The notes: generated by a model from the sequence alone, not told the origin. Numbered from the stretch's first letter, positions 18,446-27,146 are shown. The stretch is 53,062 nt of DNA from Bifidobacterium breve (GCA_945860545.1 CAMAQM010000012.1:1-53062); one strand, 5' to 3'. Numbers and translations are program-made.

Positions 18446-19666
18446 ATGAGGGTGGCGTACATGACAGCGAGCGGTTTTTTGGCCGGGGCCGACGCCCGAT
18501 CGATCGGACCGGACCTTGGGGGGGACACGGTGTTCCTCGCCGGGTTCGACCCCGACCGGGCGGCGACTTCGGTGCACGACGAACTCATGGTGCGCACCGT
18601 TGCGTTCGGCCGCGCCGACGACGAACCGGTGGTGTTCAGCGTCTGTGACCTCGTGGGACTCACCCGGGTCCACACAGACAAGGGCCGCCGGGTAGTGGCC
18701 TGCACCCACACCCATCACGGTCCGGACGGCCTCGGTTTCTGGGGGAAACCGTTCGAGGGGGTGAGCGGCATCGACCCCGCCTACCTCGCCCGTGTGCGGG
18801 CAACGGTGGCGGCCTCTCAGGAGGCGGCGGTCGCCGCCCTCGAACCCGCCGAACTCATTGTCGGGTCGGTGGCGGTACCCGAACTCGTGCGCAACCTCCG
18901 TGATCCCGGGATCATCGACGACGAACTGTCCGTGCTGCGGGCGGTGCGTCCCGACGGTTCGGTCATCGCCACGTTCTGCGACTACCCCTGTCACCCCGAG
19001 GTGCTCGACAAGGACAACACCGCAGTCACCGCCGACTACGCCGGACATCTGTGTCGTGACCTGGAGACCAACGCTGGTGGGGTGGCGGTGTTCGCCGTCG
19101 GTGCGCTCGGGGGCATGATGTCGCCCAACACCGAGGTGACCACCCACGCCGAGGCGGCCCGCTTCGGCGCCGAGCTCGCCGCTGCGGTGGAGACCGCTCT
19201 CGCCGGCGCCGAACCTCACGTCGATCCTTCCGTGGCGTTCGCTCGTGCGGAGGTACTGGTGACACTCGAGAACCCGCTGTACACCCTCGGGACGGAGATG
19301 GGGTTGCTGCCGCCGGTGGAGATTCGAGACGGTTCGGTCGTGACCGAGGTGTCGGTGGCCCGGATCGGTCCGGCCATGTTGGCGTCGGTGCCCGGCGAAC
19401 TGCTGCCCAAACTCGGATTGCGCCTCAAGTCGGCGATGCGGGCCGCCGGTGCAACGCTGCCGATCGTGGTCGGTCTCGCCGACGACGAACTCGGCTACCT
19501 GCTGCCCGCCGAGGACTTCAACTTCCCTGAGGACTACCTGAACCCCGGATCGCAGTACGAGGAATCGTTCTCGGTGGGGCCGACCGGCGGACCAAGGGTG
19601 GTCGAGGCGCTCGAAGCGCTGCTGCCCGCCGTCGCAACGTCGTCGCCGAACGGGGGTGGGTCGTGA
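18446..19666 (+). CDS. Neutral/alkaline ceramidase N-terminal-domain-like protein
   Basis: About 406 residues. The motif ACTHTHHGPDGLGFWG and the later CDYPCHPEVL match the zinc-ligand histidines of the neutral ceramidase N-terminal domain. MASVPGEL-type sequence (LASVPGELLPKLG) near the C-terminus is also typical of that family. True ceramidases are secreted and about 700 residues; this is a short, leaderless-signal (cytoplasmic) version, so ceramide is an unlikely substrate. In this setting an amide hydrolase acting on an N-acyl sugar is possible, which is inference. Start 18446 or the ATG at 18461 (GAGGGTGG upstream) are both reasonable. It ends in a GTGA overlap with the PIG-L gene. Confidence 0.7.
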   Translation: MRVAYMTASGFLAGADARSIGPDLGGDTVFLAGFDPDRAATSVHDELMVRTVAFGRADDEPVVFSVCDLVGLTRVHTDKGRRVVACTHTHHGPDGLGFWGKPFEGVSGIDPAYLARVRATVAASQEAAVAALEPAELIVGSVAVPELVRNLRDPGIIDDELSVLRAVRPDGSVIATFCDYPCHPEVLDKDNTAVTADYAGHLCRDLETNAGGVAVFAVGALGGMMSPNTEVTTHAEAARFGAELAAAVETALAGAEPHVDPSVAFARAEVLVTLENPLYTLGTEMGLLPPVEIRDGSVVTEVSVARIGPAMLASVPGELLPKLGLRLKSAMRAAGATLPIVVGLADDELGYLLPAEDFNFPEDYLNPGSQYEESFSVGPTGGPRVVEALEALLPAVATSSPNGGGS

Positions 19667-20523
19667 GCGGCGCCGTGATCACCGACATCGCCCCCGGTGA
19701 GGGCCGTGTCGTGCTCGTCGTCGCCGCCCACGCCGACGACCCGACCCTGTTCTGCGGTGGCACCATCGCCCGGTTCGCCGCTGCGGGCTGGCGGGTGGTC
19801 GTGTGCCGGGTCACCGACGACCGTTGGGACTCGGTCGGGGTGGACGAGGCCACCACCATCGCCCGTTCGCTCGAGGAGTTCACCGCCGCCATGGACCGGC
19901 TCGGGGTCGCCGCCACCGAGAACTGGGACTGGCCGACCGACACCCTTGGTGACGCCAGCGAAGTTGCGCTTCGCGAACAAGTCATCCGGGCCATCCGTGT
20001 GCACCGGCCGCACACGCTCCTCACCCACGACCCCCACTCCGGTGTGGGGGAGGACAACCAGGATCACTGGGTGGTCGCTTCGGCGGTGGCCGAGGCGCTG
20101 TGGTGCGCACAGTTCGACAAGCACCATCCCGAACACTTTGCCGAGGGTCTCGCCCCCCACGGCGTGTTCGAGGAGTGGTACTTCGGTCGGCCACCGGCGC
20201 GGGTGACCGACGTGGTCGACGTGTCTGCCACCCTCGACGTCGCCGTCGACGCCGCGCTGTGCCACGACCTCCCACTGCGCAACCTCGTGCACCAGTTGCG
20301 CCTCCAGGCCCGCACCGGCGGGTGGCGCATCCCGGTCCTCGACGACGCCCAGAACGGCGACCTCGCCCCGGTGGTCGGTCACCTGTTGCGCTCCCGGGCC
20401 GTCGAGGCGGGAGAACCCTATGGGCTCGGCGCCGCCGAGGTGTTCCGGGTGGTGCGGTTCGGGGGCATGGCGTCACTGCTCGAGGTGCTCGGTGAGCGCA
20501 TCGACGAGACCGGCGATGCCTGA
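19663..20523 (+). CDS. PIG-L/LmbE-family N-acetylsugar deacetylase
   Basis: 286 residues. The zinc motif reads VAAHADDPTLFCGGTIARF, a variant of the family AHPDDE with Ala for Pro and Pro for Glu but with the His and both Asp kept. The second motif, EDNQDHWVVASAV, supplies the distal His. PIG-L enzymes remove acetyl groups from GlcNAc-containing compounds. Because NagB follows directly and no classical NagA is seen, this enzyme may supply deacetylated amino-sugar for NagB. The GTG start overlaps the previous stop (GTGA), and the 3' end overlaps nagB by eight bases, so the three genes are translationally coupled. Confidence 0.85.
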   Translation: MSGAVITDIAPGEGRVVLVVAAHADDPTLFCGGTIARFAAAGWRVVVCRVTDDRWDSVGVDEATTIARSLEEFTAAMDRLGVAATENWDWPTDTLGDASEVALREQVIRAIRVHRPHTLLTHDPHSGVGEDNQDHWVVASAVAEALWCAQFDKHHPEHFAEGLAPHGVFEEWYFGRPPARVTDVVDVSATLDVAVDAALCHDLPLRNLVHQLRLQARTGGWRIPVLDDAQNGDLAPVVGHLLRSRAVEAGEPYGLGAAEVFRVVRFGGMASLLEVLGERIDETGDA

Positions 20524-21313
20524 ACCACATCCGGTGGCGAGCTTCGACCCGGTGGTGGAGGTGCTCGCCGATGCCGACGCAGTGGGTGCCCGGGCGGCGG
20601 CATTGATCGCCGGGGTGGTCGACGACCTGCCAGGTGCCGTCCTCGGGTTCCCCACCGGCGCCACCCCCGGTCCCACCTACCGGGCGCTCGGAACGCTCGT
20701 AGAGGCCGGGGAGGCGGATTTCACCGGTGTGTCGGTGTTCCTCCTCGACGAGTACCTCGGGCTGGGCGCCACCGACCCGCGCTCGTACCGGGCAACCATC
20801 CGCCGTGAAGCCGCTGGGCCGCTCGGGGTGTCCGACGGGGCGGTGTTCGGTCCCGAGGGGGACGCCGCCGACCCCCAAGAGGCGTGTCAGCGTTACGAGG
20901 ACCACATCGACGCAGCGGGCGGCATCGACGTGTTGATGCTCGGCATTGGACGCAACGGACACATCGGGTTCAACGAACCGGGCACGCCGTTCAACCTGCG
21001 TACCCACATCACCGCGCTCTGCGACGCCACCCGGGTCGACAACGCCCGCTACTTCGGCTCGGTCGCCAACGTCCCCACACACGCCATCACCCAAGGCCCG
21101 GCCACCATCGGTGATGCCCGGCGCATCCTGTTGGTGGCCACCGGGGCGGCCAAGGCGCCGGCCATTGCCCGGGCGTTGACCGGCGAGGTCGACGAGGACT
21201 GTCCGGCGTCGATCCTGCGGACGCACCCCGAGGTGCGGGTACTCGTTGACCCCGACGCCGCGGCCGGCCTCGGTGAACACGTTCGGCGCGTGGCGCGATT
21301 GGGCGAGGGGTAA
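20516..21313 (+). CDS. nagB: Glucosamine-6-phosphate deaminase
   Basis: 265 residues, normal NagB length. The sugar-phosphate loop LGFPTGATPGPTY is near 43-55, the catalytic Asp78 in VFLLDEYLGL, and LGIGRNGHIGFNEPG at 142-156 carries the active-site His149. NagB converts glucosamine-6-phosphate to fructose-6-phosphate and ammonia, channelling amino sugar to glycolysis. ATG 20516 overlaps the deacetylase gene by eight bases, with GAG a few bases upstream; earlier in-frame codons lie inside that gene and are not homologous. This is the strongest single indicator that the locus handles N-acetylhexosamines. Confidence 0.93.
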   Translation: MPEPHPVASFDPVVEVLADADAVGARAAALIAGVVDDLPGAVLGFPTGATPGPTYRALGTLVEAGEADFTGVSVFLLDEYLGLGATDPRSYRATIRREAAGPLGVSDGAVFGPEGDAADPQEACQRYEDHIDAAGGIDVLMLGIGRNGHIGFNEPGTPFNLRTHITALCDATRVDNARYFGSVANVPTHAITQGPATIGDARRILLVATGAAKAPAIARALTGEVDEDCPASILRTHPEVRVLVDPDAAAGLGEHVRRVARLGEG

Positions 21314-21322
21314 GGTCCGGCC
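21311..21322 (+). promoter_or_regulatory. Possible leaderless promoter (-10 TAAGGT)
   Basis: TAAGGT followed by exactly six bases (CCGGCC) and ATG fits the actinobacterial leaderless pattern TANNNT-N6-start. There is no Shine-Dalgarno sequence before this ATG. The element overlaps the nagB stop codon, so the downstream dehydrogenase could be transcribed independently of nagB. No -35 element was recognised. Confidence 0.4.
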
Positions 21323-22336
21323 ATGACACTGGAGAGCGTGCGCGGGTTCGACGTGCACTACGGGCGAGGGAAACTCGCCGAGGTCGTCGCCGGTCTCGGG
21401 CCGTGGGCGGTGGCGACACAACCTGAGCCGTGGGCGGTGATGGCTCCCACGCTGCCGGGCACACCGGAGGTCGTGATCGAGGCCGGGGATCTCCGTCTCG
21501 CCCACCTCGACGCCGTCGCCGAGTCGTTGATTGGGGTTGAGGCCATCGTCGGCCTCGGTGGCGGGTCGGCGATGGACACGGCGAAGTGGTTGCACCACCG
21601 AACCGGTCTGCCGCTGTACCAGGTGCCGTCGCTGCCGTCGGTCGACGCCTGTTTCACCCGGATGACGGCATTGCGGGACGGCGGTGGTGTGCGTTACGAC
21701 GGGGATTCGGTCCCCGAGTTGGTGATGGTGGATTTCGATCTCATCGGTGCCGCGCCGCGCAAGCTCGTGAGCGGAGGGATCGGTGACGTGCTGTCGTGCC
21801 ACACCGGCCTGTTCGACTGGGAACTCGCTGCCCGTCACGGTCGCAACGCCCCGTGGGACGAGGCGGTTGCGGCCCGGGGGTTCGAGTACCTCGACGAACT
21901 CGAGGCCCTCGCCCCGCTGCTCGCCGCCGGCAGCGATCAAGGTGTGCAACGGCTCATGGAGTGTCACCGCGACATCGGATGGATGTGCCACGAGGTGGGG
22001 CACGCCCGCTTCGAGGAGGGCAGCGAACACTTCTTCGCCTACACGTTCGAAGAGGTGACGGGACGCACGATCATGCACGGCGAACTCGTCACCCTCGGCG
22101 TGCTCGTCATGTCCGCCATTCAGGGCAACGACCCCGACCGGCCCCGCCGCATCGCCGATGCCGCCGGTGCCCGCACCGGCCTCGACGAACTCGGGGTGCG
22201 TTGGGACGAGGTCGAGGCGACGCTGGAACGTCTCCCGTCGTTCGTCGAGGAACAGGACCTGTGGTTCAGCGCGGCCAACGGGTTGGTGGTTGACGACGAG
22301 GTGTTCGCCACCGCACGTTCCGCACTGCGGGTCTGA
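21323..22336 (+). CDS. Glycerol-1-phosphate dehydrogenase-like, metal-dependent (iron-ADH superfamily)
   Basis: 337 residues. GLGGGSAMDTAKWL (78-90) is the NAD(P)-binding turn. Asp155 (GIGDVLS), His236 (EGSEHFFAY) and His252 (IMHGELV) are the metal ligands of the glycerol-1-phosphate dehydrogenase / dehydroquinate synthase-like superfamily. Archaeal members make the glycerol backbone of lipids, and bacterial AraM-type members are found in sugar operons. A role on another polyol or sugar phosphate is equally likely here. ATG 21323 has no ribosome site but has a leaderless-type -10 six bases upstream. It follows nagB by nine bases. Confidence 0.75.
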   Translation: MTLESVRGFDVHYGRGKLAEVVAGLGPWAVATQPEPWAVMAPTLPGTPEVVIEAGDLRLAHLDAVAESLIGVEAIVGLGGGSAMDTAKWLHHRTGLPLYQVPSLPSVDACFTRMTALRDGGGVRYDGDSVPELVMVDFDLIGAAPRKLVSGGIGDVLSCHTGLFDWELAARHGRNAPWDEAVAARGFEYLDELEALAPLLAAGSDQGVQRLMECHRDIGWMCHEVGHARFEEGSEHFFAYTFEEVTGRTIMHGELVTLGVLVMSAIQGNDPDRPRRIADAAGARTGLDELGVRWDEVEATLERLPSFVEEQDLWFSAANGLVVDDEVFATARSALRV

Positions 22337-22355
22337 GTGGAACCCGCCTCGCAAC

Positions 22356-22958
22356 GTGGGTGACGCCGCTGCACTCGTGATCGGTCTCACCGGCGTGGGG
22401 CTGTCGTGGGTGCTGGCAGGAGCACAGTGGTGGCGGGCCCGACGGTCGGTTGCCGGCATCAGCGTCCTCACCTGGTCGGTGTTCCTCGCCCTCAACGCCA
22501 CCTGGGCGGTCTACGGCCTCGGTGTCGGGAACCCGTACCTCGTCGCCAACGGCGTCGGTGCGGCGCTGTTCAACGTGGCGCTCCTGTGGGAGGTCGAGCC
22601 TCGCCGACAGCGGGGACTGCTCGTCGTCGGGGTGTCTGCAGTGGTCACCGTGGCAGCGGCATGGGTCGGTTACGGGTTGAGTTGGCAGCCGGTGGCGGCA
22701 TGGTGTCTGGGCCTCGCCATCTTCCTGCGCTGGCCCCAGATTCTTCGACTGGTGCGCTCATTCGACATTGCCGGGGTGTCGCTCGTGACGTGGGCGGTGG
22801 CGGCCACCAACAACCTGGTGTGGGTCCTGATCGCGATCCAGCGCAACGACCCTTGGCTGGTTGTGGTCAACGTGACCCTGACGGTGTCCTCGCTGGTGTT
22901 GGTGGTGTTGTGCCTGTGGCGACGATCGACGATGCGTGAGGGCACGCTGAGCCGGTAA
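22356..22958 (+). CDS. SWEET-like sugar transporter with duplicated MtN3/saliva (PQ-loop) repeat
   Basis: About 200 residues and seven predicted membrane helices in a 3+1+3 layout. Repeat 1 contains VAGISVLTW (32-40). Repeat 2 contains the PQ motif RWPQIL (125-130) and IAGVSLVTW (138-146). The two repeats align with an offset of 106 residues, and Gln24/Gln128 occupy the same place. Bacterial homologues are usually three-helix SemiSWEETs that dimerise, whereas this is a fused, eukaryote-like architecture. SWEETs are uniporters for mono- and disaccharides, so sugar efflux or uptake for this locus is plausible. GTG 22356 is an estimated start: no ATG or good ribosome site lies near the first helix. 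Confidence 0.72.
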   Translation: MGDAAALVIGLTGVGLSWVLAGAQWWRARRSVAGISVLTWSVFLALNATWAVYGLGVGNPYLVANGVGAALFNVALLWEVEPRRQRGLLVVGVSAVVTVAAAWVGYGLSWQPVAAWCLGLAIFLRWPQILRLVRSFDIAGVSLVTWAVAATNNLVWVLIAIQRNDPWLVVVNVTLTVSSLVLVVLCLWRRSTMREGTLSR

Positions 22959-22986
22959 GTCGGGCGGACGGACGGAGGTGCCCGAC
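22959..22986. terminator. Hairpin terminator between convergent genes
   Basis: GTCGGGC (22959-22965) pairs with GCCCGAC (22980-22986) across a 14-base loop, in the short gap between the SWEET-like gene and the oppositely oriented lipoprotein gene. There is no U-tract, as is common in high-GC Actinobacteria. It probably serves both directions. Confidence 0.55.
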
Positions 22987-22991
22987 GGCAC

Positions 22992-23588
22992 TCAGATGCC
23001 GACGACGAACCCGCCGCTGAACACCTTGTCGCCGTACCCGGCGCTATCGAACAACAACAGGATGGGCCGTCGCCCCTCAGGAACGGTGAACGACAACTCA
23101 CCGGCGATGGTCTCCGCCGACTCGAACGCCCCGTCGAAAAGGCCTGAGGCGTCCTGGGGGTTCAGCACGATCGACGAACCGTCGTCGAAGTACAACAGGA
23201 ACGACGACGCGCTGAGTTCGAGGTCGTCGAGACTGCCGTTGGTGACGTCGAGACGGATCGTCATCCGTTGCGGGTTCGCCGGGTCCGATCCGGGTTGGTC
23301 CACGCCGGTCACCGTCATCTGCACGTTCCCGAGCGCAGCGAGCGCCCCCACCTCGAACGCCTCGGGAACGATGTTTCCCGGCAACGGCGGGGAAGGTTCG
23401 CCGATGGTGTCGTCGGTGATGCCGTCCATTGCTTCCGGCGGCAGGGTCGGCACCGAGACCTCGACGGTCGATGCCGTCGTGGACGACGCAGCAGTGTCCT
23501 GTTCAGAGGACCCGCAGGCGGCCAGACCTGTGGTCCCTGCGGCGACGAGCGCGGCGAGGGCAACGACGGCCAGACGGTGCCGGGTCAC
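22992..23588 (-). CDS. Secreted lipoprotein, DUF4352-like
   Basis: 198 residues. A signal peptide ends in a good lipobox, GLAAC with Cys25, then a Ser/Thr/Ala linker. The mature domain has an immunoglobulin-like pattern of alternating strands (MTIRLDVTNGSLDDLELS, FLLYFDDGS), similar to DUF4352/telomeric-repeat-binding-factor-2-like lipoproteins. The GTG start overlaps the pstS stop (GTGA), placing it at the end of the pst operon. Function is unknown. An accessory role in phosphate binding at the membrane surface is only suggested by location. Confidence 0.7.
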   Translation of the reverse strand: MTRHRLAVVALAALVAAGTTGLAACGSSEQDTAASSTTASTVEVSVPTLPPEAMDGITDDTIGEPSPPLPGNIVPEAFEVGALAALGNVQMTVTGVDQPGSDPANPQRMTIRLDVTNGSLDDLELSASSFLLYFDDGSSIVLNPQDASGLFDGAFESAETIAGELSFTVPEGRRPILLLFDSAGYGDKVFSGGFVVGI

Positions 23589-25120
23589 TGCTGTTTGCGC
23601 TTGTCGAGCGCCATCCCGAGGGCGGGAATGCCGAACACCAGGCCCCCGGCGGCGAGCACGATCAGGACATAGAGCGCCAGGGGAAGATTTCCCGACCCGG
23701 GACCCTGTACCGCACGGGCCGCTGCGAGCGTGGCCGACCCGCTGCCGCCGCCCAGCACGTCGCTGTACACGGTGCCCGCATCGGTCTCGGTTGCGATCAC
23801 GCCGGCCGCTCCGCCACCGGCTGCGGCACCTCCGCCGGCACCGGCACCGGCGCCACCAGCCGGACCTCCGGCGCCGCCTCCACCAGCCCCGAGCGAGTCC
23901 TCTTCGGGGGGAGGTGGCGCAGCACCCGAGATGAAGTCACCCGTGATGGTCGGGTTGGCGCACTGGTCGAGGGCGGGTGGCGCAGGTGCACCCGGGATGC
24001 GGGTCACCACACCGAACGCCACCTCCACGAGGTTCTTGGGTAGTGGCGAGTACCCGAGCTGTTCGGACTTCTGCTGGCCGGCGCACAGGAAGTACAAGAT
24101 GAACTCACCCATTGCCCGGCCTTCGCCGGCGTTGAACGGTCCCGTCTCGGTCGTCGGCACGATCATGTAGCTGTAGCTCGACACCGGGTAGGCCCGCGGG
24201 TCGGCGAAGTCGTACACCCCGGCGAGCACCTGGGTGCCGTCAGGGTTGATGGCTGCACCCTGCAGCGCGATGGAGACGGCCTGGGCGGTGGGTTGGACGA
24301 AGAAGCCGGCGGCGTTGAGCACCGACGCCACCGGGAACCCGCGTTCTTTGGCGTAGCCGTACTCCACGTAGGTGATGGCACCGTTGTTGAACGGGGCGGC
24401 CACGAAGTTGGCCACGCCGTCACTGAACTGCTGGGCGGCGAACCCCGCCCCGGGAGGGTTCGGGTATAGCGACGTGGGCGGGCACCCGGCCCCCAGCCCG
24501 GCGCTCTGGCAGAACTCGCTCCACACGCCGGGGGTTTTGGCCGCCATGAATGCGGTGAACTGTGCCGACGTGCCCGAACCGTCGGAACGGATGACGGGCT
24601 TGATGGGGAGACTCGGGAACGACCGACCCTTGTTGTCACTGCTGATCTGGGGGTCGTTCCAGTTCTTGATCTTGCCGGTGAAGATCTTCGACACGGTGTC
24701 AGGCGACAGCCGCAGATCCTCGACGCGTTGACCGCCGACCACGAGGTGGTACATGAACGCCGTACCGCCGGCCACGATCGGCATGTAGGCGTACGGCCGC
24801 GCCGCGGCCTGGGCGACCTCATCGACGCCGCCGCCGTCCGCCCCGCTCTGGAACGGGATTTCCGACACGGCGAAGTCGACCTGGCCTTGGTAGTAGGCGA
24901 CCCGACCCGCCGTGGACCCGACACCCTGGTAGTTGATGGTCAGGCCCTGACGGGCAACGTCGGCTCGCCACTGGTCGACGGCGATCTGGCTCCAGGTCGA
25001 GCCGGCGCCGTCGACGGTGACCTGGGCGCTGGCGGGGTTGGCCAGCGGGAAGGCAATGGTGGCGGCCAGCGTGAGTGCGCCGAGGGCACCTCGCAGGACA
25101 CGGCTTCGGATGGTGGGCAT
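23585..25120 (-). CDS. pstS: Phosphate ABC transporter binding protein, membrane-anchored
   Basis: 511 residues. An N-terminal signal peptide ends in NPASA. The mature protein starts VTVDGAGSTWS, one of the PstS phosphate loops; a second is RSDGSGTSAQFTAFM. The C-terminus is atypical: a Pro/Glu then Gly/Ala-rich linker of about 45 residues, a single membrane helix (LYVLIVLAAGGLVFGI) and the basic tail DKRKQQ. It is therefore anchored by a C-terminal helix and not as a lipoprotein. ATG 25120 is supported by AGGAG upstream. The gene is fourth in its operon, whereas pstS is usually first. Confidence 0.9.
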   Translation of the reverse strand: MPTIRSRVLRGALGALTLAATIAFPLANPASAQVTVDGAGSTWSQIAVDQWRADVARQGLTINYQGVGSTAGRVAYYQGQVDFAVSEIPFQSGADGGGVDEVAQAAARPYAYMPIVAGGTAFMYHLVVGGQRVEDLRLSPDTVSKIFTGKIKNWNDPQISSDNKGRSFPSLPIKPVIRSDGSGTSAQFTAFMAAKTPGVWSEFCQSAGLGAGCPPTSLYPNPPGAGFAAQQFSDGVANFVAAPFNNGAITYVEYGYAKERGFPVASVLNAAGFFVQPTAQAVSIALQGAAINPDGTQVLAGVYDFADPRAYPVSSYSYMIVPTTETGPFNAGEGRAMGEFILYFLCAGQQKSEQLGYSPLPKNLVEVAFGVVTRIPGAPAPPALDQCANPTITGDFISGAAPPPPEEDSLGAGGGGAGGPAGGAGAGAGGGAAAGGGAAGVIATETDAGTVYSDVLGGGSGSATLAAARAVQGPGSGNLPLALYVLIVLAAGGLVFGIPALGMALDKRKQQ

Positions 25121-25139
25121 CACAACTCCTGTCAGGGGG

Positions 25140-25982
25140 TCAGCCGAAACGGCCGCGGACGTAGTCGAGGGTGCGGGGGTCGTCGGGGGAGTCGAACATC
25201 TTTTCGGTGTCGCCGGACTCGACGATGCGGCCCGGTTCACCCGCAGCGGCGAGGAAGAACGCACATCGTTGGGAGACCCGCTGGGCCTGTTGCATGTTGT
25301 GGGTGACGATCACGATGGTCACCGCTTCCTGCAACTCGGCGATGGTCTCCTCGATGCGCCGGGTCGAGGTGGGGTCAAGTGCCGAACAGGGCTCGTCCAT
25401 GAGCAGCACCTGGGGGTCGACGGCGAGGGCCCGGGCGATGCACAGACGCTGCTGCTGGCCGCCCGACAACGCCCGGCCTGGGTCGCCAAGGCGGTCCTTC
25501 ACCTCATTCCACAACCCCGCCCGGGTGAGGCAGATCTCAATGAGTTCCTGCCGTTCCGATTTGGTCTGCCGGATGCCCGCCAGCTTCAGGCCGGCGAGGA
25601 CGTTCTCCGCCACGGTCATGGCGGGAAACGGGTTCGGCTTTTGGAACACCATGCCGATGCGTCGACGGGTTTCGGTGACGGGGAGCGGGCCGCGGTAGAT
25701 GTCGACGCCGTCGAGGAGGATCTCCCCGGCCAGTGACGCTGACGGCACGAGTTCGTGCATGCGGTTGAGGGTGCGCAGGAACGTCGACTTGCCACAGCCC
25801 GACGGTCCGATGAGGGCGGTGACTTCCTGGGCGCGCATGTGCAGGTCGACACCTTCGAGGACCTTGTTGGTCCCAAACCAGCAGGACACGCCTTGGGCGA
25901 GTAGCCCCCCGGCGTGGGAGGCCGGGACCTCTTCCACCTCGGTGGTGATGGGGTCGCCGTTGATCTCGTTGGTGACGCTCAT
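25140..25982 (-). CDS. pstB: Phosphate ABC transporter ATPase
   Basis: 280 residues. Walker A is in [20 protein letters not shown], a PstB-specific run. The signature [17 protein letters not shown] and Walker [21 protein letters not shown] are also diagnostic for PstB. A 30-residue N-terminal extension precedes the domain. Start 25982 overlaps the pstA stop (ATGA). It hydrolyses ATP to drive high-affinity phosphate import with PstC, PstA and PstS. Confidence 0.96.
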   Translation of the reverse strand: MSVTNEINGDPITTEVEEVPASHAGGLLAQGVSCWFGTNKVLEGVDLHMRAQEVTALIGPSGCGKSTFLRTLNRMHELVPSASLAGEILLDGVDIYRGPLPVTETRRRIGMVFQKPNPFPAMTVAENVLAGLKLAGIRQTKSERQELIEICLTRAGLWNEVKDRLGDPGRALSGGQQQRLCIARALAVDPQVLLMDEPCSALDPTSTRRIEETIAELQEAVTIVIVTHNMQQAQRVSQRCAFFLAAAGEPGRIVESGDTEKMFDSPDDPRTLDYVRGRFG

Positions 25983-27139
25983 GCGAGGCCTTTCCGTCGG
26001 AGGGACCGGCGTCGCAGCCGGCCGATGTGATCAGGTCCCCGGCCACCAATGGCTCGGGCGATGAGGAACAACACGAGGACCAACAGGAGCAGCACGAGCG
26101 CACCGGTCCATGCCCGGGCGATCTGGGCTTCCTGGGGGAAACGGACGAGGCGGTACACGAAGTACGGCAGGGCGTCCTGTTTGCCGGAGAACGGGTTGCC
26201 GTTGATGACGAACGCGCCACCAATGGTGAGGATGAGCGGTGCGGTCTCGCCGATGACCCGGGCCATGCCCAAGATCACCGATGTGGCGAGTCCGGACCGG
26301 GCGGTGGGGACCACGACCTTGGCGGTGGTTTCCCACTCGTTGCCGCCGAGGGCGTAGGAGGCTTCGCGCAGTCCGCCGGGGACGAGTCGAAGCACCACTT
26401 CGGCGGTGCGGGTGACGGTCGGCAGGAACAGCACCGACAGGGCGAGCGCCCCGGCGAAGCCCGATGCTTCGTTGCCGAGCGCCAGGATCCACGTGGCGTA
26501 GATGAACAGGCCGGCCACGATCGAGGGCACGGCGCTCATGGCGTCGGTGACCATGCGCAACGGCCGTGCCACTCGTCCTTTGACCTCGTTGAGGTAGATG
26601 GCGGTGAGGATCCCGAGGGGGACCGAGATGATCATGGCCAGCCCGACCTGCTGCAAGGTGCCGATGATGGCGTGGCCACCACCGCCTTCGGTGGCGTCGC
26701 TGAGGGCGCCCACGAAACGCTGATCCTCGAGGAAGAAACGGGGGCGCAAGGCGCCGATGCCTCGGCTAACGGTGTAGATCAGTACGAGACTGAGCGCCCC
26801 GATGACGAGGAGGCCACCGGACCACACCACCACCCGGGCGATCTGGTCACGGGCCCGCACCGGGTCGTACACCCGTGAGGTGAGGAACGCCGAGGTGGCG
26901 AGGAACAGGACGTACCAGACCACCACGAACCCGAGTGCACCCGACAGGGGCAGGAGCCGGTCGTAGAGCAGCCAGGTCAGCGCCAGCATGGCGACGGCGG
27001 AACCGGCGACGATGATCACCTGGTCACGTTCGACCTTGCGGACCCGGATCTTCTCGGGGATCCGCTGGGCCGGCGGCCCGTCACCCAACGGTGTGTCTGC
27101 GTCAACGGGCGAGCTGGTGGGGGAATCGGTGGCGGTCAT
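25979..27139 (-). CDS. pstA: Phosphate ABC transporter permease PstA
   Basis: 386 residues, longer than the usual 280-300. Two extra membrane helices (about residues 43-90) precede the standard six-helix permease domain, which starts near [20 protein letters not shown]. Conserved PstA stretches include [25 protein letters not shown] and [19 protein letters not shown]. The long Pro/Asp-rich N-terminus is cytoplasmic. The gene starts seven bases after the pstC stop and overlaps pstB by four bases. Confidence 0.94.
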   Translation of the reverse strand: MTATDSPTSSPVDADTPLGDGPPAQRIPEKIRVRKVERDQVIIVAGSAVAMLALTWLLYDRLLPLSGALGFVVVWYVLFLATSAFLTSRVYDPVRARDQIARVVVWSGGLLVIGALSLVLIYTVSRGIGALRPRFFLEDQRFVGALSDATEGGGGHAIIGTLQQVGLAMIISVPLGILTAIYLNEVKGRVARPLRMVTDAMSAVPSIVAGLFIYATWILALGNEASGFAGALALSVLFLPTVTRTAEVVLRLVPGGLREASYALGGNEWETTAKVVVPTARSGLATSVILGMARVIGETAPLILTIGGAFVINGNPFSGKQDALPYFVYRLVRFPQEAQIARAWTGALVLLLLVLVLFLIARAIGGRGPDHIGRLRRRSLRRKGLA

Positions 27140-27146
27140 GGTCGTC

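Noticed and set aside
20021-22501. Very long open frame on the minus strand opposite nagB, the dehydrogenase and the PIG-L gene
   Set aside because: It mirrors three well-supported genes, its translation is rich in Arg, His, Pro and Gly without domains, and long antisense frames are expected at this GC content.
23585-23700. LPXTG-like signal at the PstS C-terminus
   Set aside because: The sequence before the helix is NLPLAL with no Thr-Gly; it is better read as a simple C-terminal membrane anchor.
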